Assembly: GCA_000787465.1 (NCBI GenBank)
Contig: JSYX01000265.1
Coordinates: forward strand, 1 to 42,152
DNA from: Thermomucor indicae-seudaticae
Taxonomy: Eukaryota; Mucoromycota; Mucoromycetes; Mucorales; Lichtheimiaceae
DNA length: 42,152 nucleotides
Direction of reading: 5' to 3'
A program made the translations under genes and the position numbers. Numbering within the stretch: position 1 is the stretch's first letter; each line of letters begins with the position of its first letter. The notes under the pieces were generated by a model. That model saw nothing but the letters and a program-made list of their open reading frames with translations. It did no database searches and had not been told where the DNA came from. Below, piece after piece: positions 36,325 to 42,152 of this stretch.

Positions 36325-37730
36325 ATGTTTATGCGTCCATGTGTCCATCGTCCGTTCAGGCGGATAATGATTCCTACTGCTGTGCGACGTCATGCGTTGA
36401 GCACCGATGCTGCATTTAATTACAAACTACGTGGCAAGGTATAAAAAAACGTCAATATTTCTTGTGGTGGTGGCAGCAGCAGTAAAGTGATCTGTTTTGA
36501 AATGATTTACAGGGCCGGCAATTCATTGATTTGGTGCGGTTTGTTGCGAAAGGCGGGGATGGCGGTGACGGCTGCGTCTCGTTTCATCGCGAAAAGTACC
36601 GTGCCAAGGGCCCACCGAATGGCGGGAATGGCGGGCGAGGCGGGAACGTGATTGTGCGTGCGAGTTCTGAAGAGACCTCGCTACGGCACTTGGGCCGTGT
36701 GTGTATAGCCAAGCGAGGACAGAATGGTATGGGTGGAGGACGACACGGGATGGCTGGTGAAGACTTGGTGATTCCGGTGCCTATTGGCACTGTGGTCCGA
36801 GAACGGCCTCTGCCTGTGCGTGAAGAACAAGAACAGGAAGAAGAGGATCAATTGAGACGCCGGTGGGTATTCTTTCCCAGGATGGAGATGCGGCTACAAC
36901 AGCAACAAGAAGAAGAAGAGGATGGTCGAGTGGACTTTTTCAAAGAGGCGCAGAAAATGATGGATCAAGAGGACCGGTACCTCGATTGGCGCGCGCGGAC
37001 CGAGGCAAAGACCATGATTCACGTGGATTTACTGGAACCGGGCCAAGAGGTGGTACTCTGTCGCGGCGGGGCTGGTGGGTATGGCAACCCACATTTTCTG
37101 ACCAACGAGAACCGATCACCCAAGTTTGCGACGCGCGGGCGCAAGGGCGAAGAGCGCGCGTTCGAGCTGGAGCTCAAGACGATTGCGGACCTGGGCCTGG
37201 TTGGACTGCCGAACGCGGGCAAATCGACATTACTCGGCGCGATCTCGAACGCCCACCCGAAGCAGGCCGACTACCCGTTCACGACGCTCCATCCGTTTGT
37301 GGGCACCGTCGACTACGCAGACAGGTTCCAGCTCACGGTGGCCGATATTCCGGGTCTGATCAAGGGCGCGCACAAGAACATTGGGCTGGGCCATGCGTTT
37401 CTGCGCCACGTGGAACGCGCCAAGATCCTGGCGTATGTGATTGACCTCAGCAACCCGGCGCCCTGGGACGACTTGCAGACGCTGCAGGACGAATTGGAGG
37501 CGTACCGGGCTGGACTGGCCAAAGAACGCGCATCCCTGATTGTCGCCAACAAGGCAGACCAGGTGCAACGGCGCGCCAAGGAGAACCTGGCCGAGTTGCA
37601 GGCCAGGTACCCTGACATACCGATTGTGCCTGTGTCGGCACGCTATGAAAAGAATATCCTCAAGCTGACGTCCACCATGCGGAAAATGGTCGAACAAGAA
37701 CGCGCAAAGGAAAGTTTGTCTGATTTGTAG
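36325..37730 (+). CDS. MTG2: Mitochondrial Obg-family GTPase (MTG2)
   Basis: Obg GTPase that supports assembly of the large mitochondrial ribosomal subunit. Two exons, 36325-36438 and 36513-37730, give 443 residues. The presequence-like start (MFMRPCVHRPFRRIMIPTAV) is followed by the glycine-rich Obg domain (FVAKGGDGGDGCVSFHREKY, PPNGGNGGRGGNV, GQNGMGGGRHGMAGED, RGGAGGYGNP). The G domain starts near residue 262: G1 GLPNAGKSTLL, G2 DYPFTTLHPFVG, G3 ADIPGLIKGAHKNIGLGHAF, G4 NKADQ and G5 SARYEKN. The Obg domain is interrupted by an acidic/glutamine-rich insertion of about 65 residues (around 36825-37010: EEQEQEEEDQ, QQQQEEEEDG). There is no C-terminal OCT or TGS extension. The 66-bp gap after COX15 suggests a shared or overlapping transcription unit region. 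Confidence 0.92.
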
Positions 37731-38488
37731 ATACATTTCGTTCTTTGTTCTTGTACATAACCTAAAGTTTTACTCTATCATTCTGAAGCTGCAACCTTAA
37801 TATTGTTGATCTTTCTGTCCAATAGGGATTTGCAGAATTTTCTGTCCGGTTGATTGGCCAAGTTCTGTGTGTAAAAAAGATTTTTAACGGCGGATGAATG
37901 TTTAACCACATGATCTTCCCATACTGCTCTCTCTGTCCAGGTAGCAGAACAAGGCTGCTTTCCGTCGTGGATACAGGTACGAACACACAGATTACCTGTC
38001 CAATCCCTCTACGTATGAGGATTATCAGTGAAGTGCCACATCTCTTTGTATTTATGATTTTCTGTATCCTAAATGCATATAATTTGAGGAGCGGGGAGCG
38101 CATCTGCTGCTAGGTCCAGACTTTGCTAGATGAACTGGACTTGCATTTAATTTGGAATGCAAAAAGTGCTATAACTGAAGGAAAATGATTGAGTCAGTCG
38201 GTGTACCTTGGCGACCTCGAGAAAAGGATGTTTCTTTTCTTTGTGCAGGTCCATTTCGACAGGGCCGCCAAGTGATATCACCAGGGCGCAAGTGGAGAGT
38301 CGAAATTTCACAGACGCGAATCTCGATCGTCTGGGTCCCTATGGCAACCTATTTTTAGCGTGAAGGAGAGCCAAATCAAACAAGGTCCTCCATCTCCTTT
38401 TCTTTTTCTTTCTTCTTTTTGCCCCACCTTTTTTTTAAAAAAAAAAAAAAAAAGAGCACGCAGAAAAGAAAAAAAAAGAGCCGAATAT
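37731..38488. other. Spacer between MTG2 and the small membrane protein gene
   Basis: I see no gene in these 758 bp. An uninterrupted T8/A17 tract at 38429-38453 lies about 35 bp before the next ATG, and pyrimidine-rich DNA precedes it, as expected for a promoter. Confidence 0.5.
38429..38453 (+). repeat. T8/A17 homopolymer tract
   Basis: Eight T followed by seventeen A, just upstream of the ATG at 38489. It is probably a nucleosome-excluding promoter element or part of the 5' UTR. Confidence 0.7.
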
Positions 38489-38899
38489 ATGCGATTTATC
38501 AATGCGTTCAGAGGGCGTCGTTGTTTAATACTATCGGTATTATTTTTCCTGCCGCTATTGACGTCGTCACAAGAGACACCACCACCACCGGCAGCAGTAC
38601 CGAGTGTGAATACGACCGGCTGGAATGATAACGGCGGCGAACCACCCAAACAACAAAAAAGCTGGCTGGAACAGCATGGACGGTTTGCGTTTGTGATTGT
38701 TGTTGGTCTTGTGGTTCTGGCCCTGGTGATCTGGTACATTGTTCGGAGCGTCAAAGGCATGCGCAAACGGCTCAAGCAGGAAAACGAAAACCAGATGCAC
38801 GTCCTCGGCCAACTGGCAGCCGCAGCACCAGTATTAGCAGCAGAAGAACAAACGAACAACAAGCATCATCCTAACAACCCTTCCTCTCTCGTTCATTAA
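38489..38899 (+). CDS. Small single-pass membrane protein, unknown function
   Basis: 136 residues, single exon, ATG at 38489. The N-terminus (MRFINAFRGRRCLILSVLFF) has a basic start and hydrophobic core ending LPLLTSSQ, a probable signal peptide. A short Pro/Thr/Asn-rich extracytoplasmic segment follows, with one N-glycosylation sequon (NTT). The transmembrane helix is FVIVVGLVVLALVIWYIV (about residues 68-85), then a basic stop-transfer (RSVKGMRKRLKQE) and a short Ala/Asn/His-rich tail. The layout suggests a type I protein of the secretory pathway. I recognise no family. The signal-anchor layout and good ATG context make it more convincing than other short ORFs here. Confidence 0.6.
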   Translation: MRFINAFRGRRCLILSVLFFLPLLTSSQETPPPPAAVPSVNTTGWNDNGGEPPKQQKSWLEQHGRFAFVIVVGLVVLALVIWYIVRSVKGMRKRLKQENENQMHVLGQLAAAAPVLAAEEQTNNKHHPNNPSSLVH

Positions 38900-39108
38900 A
38901 TAATAATATTAATTAATATATATTGTTTATTGTCCTTGAGATCCCATGGTTGACGCGCGCGCTCCTGTAATAATAAATCTTTACCCCCGCCGCCGGCCGC
39001 GTAATAACCGCTTTCTAGGGCCACGACTCTACTGCCTATTTCGATCCATTTGGTGGCATCGTCACCCAGCGCACCTAATTTGGTGACCCAAACACGGCCA
39101 GTTCCCAC
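38896..39108 (-). pseudogene. Open C-terminal-like fragment, unidentified
   Basis: This minus-strand frame ends at 38896 and is open upstream of 39108 to about 39230, without an ATG of its own at the left part. It includes KPGATNPFFGNLAKPTTRDV, RVWVTKLGALGDDATKWIEI and RVVALESGYYAAGGGGKDLL. The composition is protein-like and Gly-rich, suggesting a beta-rich domain, but I do not recognise it. Its stop is 3 bp from the stop of the convergent small membrane protein gene. It may be the 3' exon of a real gene whose other exons I could not join. Confidence 0.3.
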
Positions 39109-42100
39109 GTCCCGAGTCGTTGGTTTTGCCAGGTTTCCGAAAAAGGGGTTTGTGGCGCCCGGTTTGGAGGATACCAGAACGCTGCCGCCACAAGTGTGTA
39201 TGATTCGCGTCGTGTTCGTCTTGGAGCTGTCGCTGAGAAGCTGACGATAACGTGTCGGCGGCCAAGTTTTTTCGCATACAGTTTGCGTTCTTTTCTTTCA
39301 AAACTGGAAACACGACATCGGCCACGTAATTGTTGCGGTCAATGAGTTGTGAAAACCGTTCAGCTTATGCGCAAACTTGAAGAGAGCAGTGCCTTTCGAG
39401 ACTTCATCATTCTGCGCGAGTTGGGTGCTCATGATCGAAAGTTCACGGCTTCGGGCAGCACCTTGTGGATAACTTGTTCAGCTGATTGCACCCGTCGTTC
39501 AACAAGACGAATGCATGACGATGCTGTCGTGCTACCAGGGAAAGATCTATGCCGCTGGTTCGAGTGAACGTAACGCATGAAAAATCTGTTCTTGAACGTA
39601 GTGCATCCTTGTCAGACTAAGCGACACTAGGTAAGGCAACGTCTGTAAGTACTTGCACAAATTGTCTCGGCAATGGGATCGACGGTTTTGTTTGGGTAGG
39701 ACTCTCTCAGTATGCAGAAAACAAGGCAATACGTCGACCACAACCAGGAGATAATCGTCACGGGTAGACGATGCTCCTGAAAGTCTGCTACTTTTATTGT
39801 CCAGTGCTCGTCAGAAGGTGAATGGTCCAACAAGATGGTAGACTCTTTGGCTGATGTTTTGATGCTTTCAAGAACTCGATCGCGCCTTGCAGACTTCGCT
39901 CCATTGTCAACCATCACAGTGGATATTTCCCGGCCAGGCGTCGTATGGATTGTCTGCGCCAAGCTTGTTTTCCGGAATGAACAAGTGCGGCAAAGAGGGT
40001 ATTACCATGACCGGGCAGATGAACAGCATTGAAAGTATAATCGAGCGTGATACCCAGTATGATTGACGATCTTTTGGCCGCGTCAAGGTAAGGACCTGGC
40101 GATCAGCGTATCATGCGAATTCGGAGACGCTGATGAAACATTTTAAAGCAAAGAAACGATGGTATGTAGTTGACGCACGGTAGTAGTGCAGCTTCCTCAG
40201 AATTATTGTGGGCGCTTGTCTGGATACGGTCATTCGAGTTCTACGGAAGTTCCTTAGCAACATCAGTGGCAAGGAAGAATGGCTTATTTCTAAGGTCTGT
40301 ATGTTTGAAGTGGGTAACTACGGAAGGGCGTATAAGAGTGCAGTGGAGACGGCAACAGAAAGCATGCGGTCGCAGAAATTGTTCGCGACACCGAGGAGAC
40401 GCCTAGATATCTTTCCTGGTGTCGTCCAACTTTAAGCATTGGTGAGTTTGCGCTCGTCAAGGGAGTGTTCCTTGCTCAGCGATACAGCAGGCGACTGAAT
40501 AAACGCATCTCTCTTTAGTTTTGGGCGAAACGACATTTCTGTGGATTGGTGAAACAAAGTGAGACGTTCGATGAAAGTTTCTACATGATCAGCGCGTTCC
40601 GCCACCATGTTTTTGCAACGAACGACAATGTCATTAACGAAGGATTGCATGATAAATATTCCGGAATGCGTGATCCGTTGCTCTTTTGGATTGGCAGAAG
40701 AAGAGAGAGAGAGGTTTGAGGCGGAAAGGCGGCTTTGATGTACCTTGGAAAGCGCTTTTAACGCTCAAATCAGCGAATCACTGACAATGTGAAAAATCTA
40801 CAGGATGCGTTGATGGCCCAGCTGGAGAGCAGTATGAAAGTGTTGTTGTTCGTATTCGATGCCTGCAGCAGAGTTATTCGGATCAAATCGGTCAGTATAT
40901 GCAGGGCGTATCATTGCTGTTGATAGTGAGGACTGCGAAATGGACACAGTATAATATACCATTGCTAGAAGGTCTCGATGCTTACTTACGAAGCGGCGAG
41001 TAAAACCTCTTTCGTCTTTGTGGCGTACCCGTGAAGGATTCAGTGTGTTCTACAGTACTTTGGACTCAAAGGGCTCTCTGCAAAGTGCACGGATTATTTG
41101 TGGAATAAAATAACTCGTTTATTAACAGCACACAAAGCTCTATCTTTGTCCTTAGATCTTTTACTGTACATAAGACGCAGTGGTTGAGTTGCTTTACGAG
41201 CTGAGCTTGATTTCGGTCCAGAACCGTGATGTCTTCCAAACGGCACTTACTGAATCTCACAGCGCATTTCATGACTGCATAGCTTTTTTCGTCTTTTGCT
41301 CTCAGTACTATTGATAATGGGCACGGTGTCGCATTACTTGCAAGGCGTTGGTTTTGGAGTTAACATTGCTTGTGTTGGATCTCTTTGTATATCGCTTAAC
41401 GAATGGCGTCCCGTAAGCCTGTGGAAGAAACAGCCGATCGCAACACACATTAAAGGAAGGCAACCGAAAGCCGCTGTGTTCCCGACAACGGTGAGGCGAT
41501 GCGAGCAGACTTTTTGATGAGAACCAAGCATACATGCGGTTGCGCTTTTCCACAGAAGCCAATGAGGCAACTGCAAGGACAGTGACAACGCTACGTGGCC
41601 CACGGTGCGTTCAATCCATGCAGCCTTGCTGTTTTCTTGAACGCGAAGCAGAACGCAGAGAAAGAAACGGTCGATAAGGCTTCCAGAGACTTGGACACGG
41701 CTTTTGCAGGCAGCGAGAGGGAACGAGTGCTATAGTTCAAGGTTATTAGTTCCTTCGTCAATTTCTGGCCATTATGCCTTTCCAGCTTTTGCAGCGCTTA
41801 AGCCGAGTGACGGTCTATGGAATTAAAGCGGTTAGGAAATGCTCCCTTCGAGTCGTGACGGCAATCCACCAGTTTACGTTCGAATTGTGTATGATCCATC
41901 ACGTGGAAGCACAACTAATGACGACTGTTTCGCTGCGTCGCAGTTCAAGTCGGCATCATATGCTGCTATTATCTTTCTGAATGCACCAAGGAAGCGCTCA
42001 GCAGCATGGAAATGGATATAATTGAAGCAGCCACGTGTCAAGAAAAGCGATTTCCTTGTGGGCGAAATCAGGATCCAATTTATCATCCTTATCATTGGCT

Positions 42101-42152
42101 TGTGTAATCGTGCACGTTCTGACGAGATCAACGAGGCGAGGTAAGGCACGAT
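38900..42152. other. Gene-poor right flank with coding-like remnants
   Basis: No confident gene. Several minus-strand pieces look protein-like but are in different frames or lack clear splice sites. The frame ending at 38896 has RVWVTKLGALGDDATKWIEI. Around 39300 there is ERFSQLIDRNNYVADVVFPV. 40432-40650 has MQSFVNDIVVRCKNMVAERA with a true ATG. At the window edge there is a frame with DFAHKEIAFLDTWLLQLYP. They could be parts of one or more decayed genes, or an intron-rich gene entering from the right. No tRNA, rRNA or known transposon motif was recognised. Confidence 0.4.

Noticed and set aside
36863..37444. Plus-strand ORF of 193 codons inside MTG2
   Set aside because: It is a frame-shifted shadow of the Obg GTPase, whose own frame shows all G motifs.
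38308..38862. Minus-strand ORF of 184 codons
   Set aside because: It is antisense to the small membrane protein and runs through the T/A homopolymer tract.

Overview
The window reads as nuclear DNA of a filamentous fungus, most likely an early-diverging one of the Mucoromycota type. The genes have many short GT-AG introns (about 45-80 bp), standard eukaryotic housekeeping content, two fungal Zn2Cys6 regulators, a fungal DIL-plus-ankyrin protein, and a DDRGK1/UFBP1-like gene of a kind most better-known fungi lack. The placement rests on gene content and architecture; nothing in the window names a species. All family names come from recognising protein motifs by eye, without a database search.

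Layout. 1-1790: gene-poor, with one copy of a decayed dispersed repeat. 1792-5222 (-): CTR9, a Paf1-complex subunit. 5330-9954 (+): PRP16/DHX38, a splicing helicase that starts 107 bp from CTR9. 9955-12480: gene-poor. 12481-15545 (+): a bromodomain/ankyrin/AT-hook protein of RSC type. 15573-15992 (-): a small unknown ORF. 16117-18024 (+): an intronless mitochondrial PPR protein. 18025-22255: a mostly gene-poor block with an unidentified two-exon coding remnant, the second repeat copy, a tiny Zn2Cys6/AT-hook protein, a possible minus-strand spliced remnant, and a TATA-box promoter with no recognisable gene.

22256-25850 (-): VPS53 (GARP/EARP tethering complex). 26386-28351 (+): a full-size Zn2Cys6 transcription factor. 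28423-29536 (+): the DDRGK1/UFBP1 homologue. 29533-30578 (-): an ANKRD54-like ankyrin protein whose stop codon overlaps that of DDRGK1. 30719-32450 (-): the DIL plus ankyrin protein. 32832-34697 (-): DPH1. 34780-36258 (+): COX15, divergent from DPH1 by 82 bp. 36325-37730 (+): MTG2, a mitochondrial Obg GTPase. 38489-38899 (+): a small single-pass membrane protein. 38900-42152: no confident gene, only scattered coding-like remnants.

How the genes work together: most are unrelated housekeeping genes packed into tight convergent and divergent pairs. Two loose themes stand out. One is chromatin and RNA metabolism on the left (CTR9, PRP16, RSC-like). The other is mitochondrial biogenesis (the PPR protein, and COX15 next to MTG2). 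The most notable single gene is the DDRGK1 homologue, which suggests that at least part of the UFMylation and ER-quality-control pathway is kept in this fungus.
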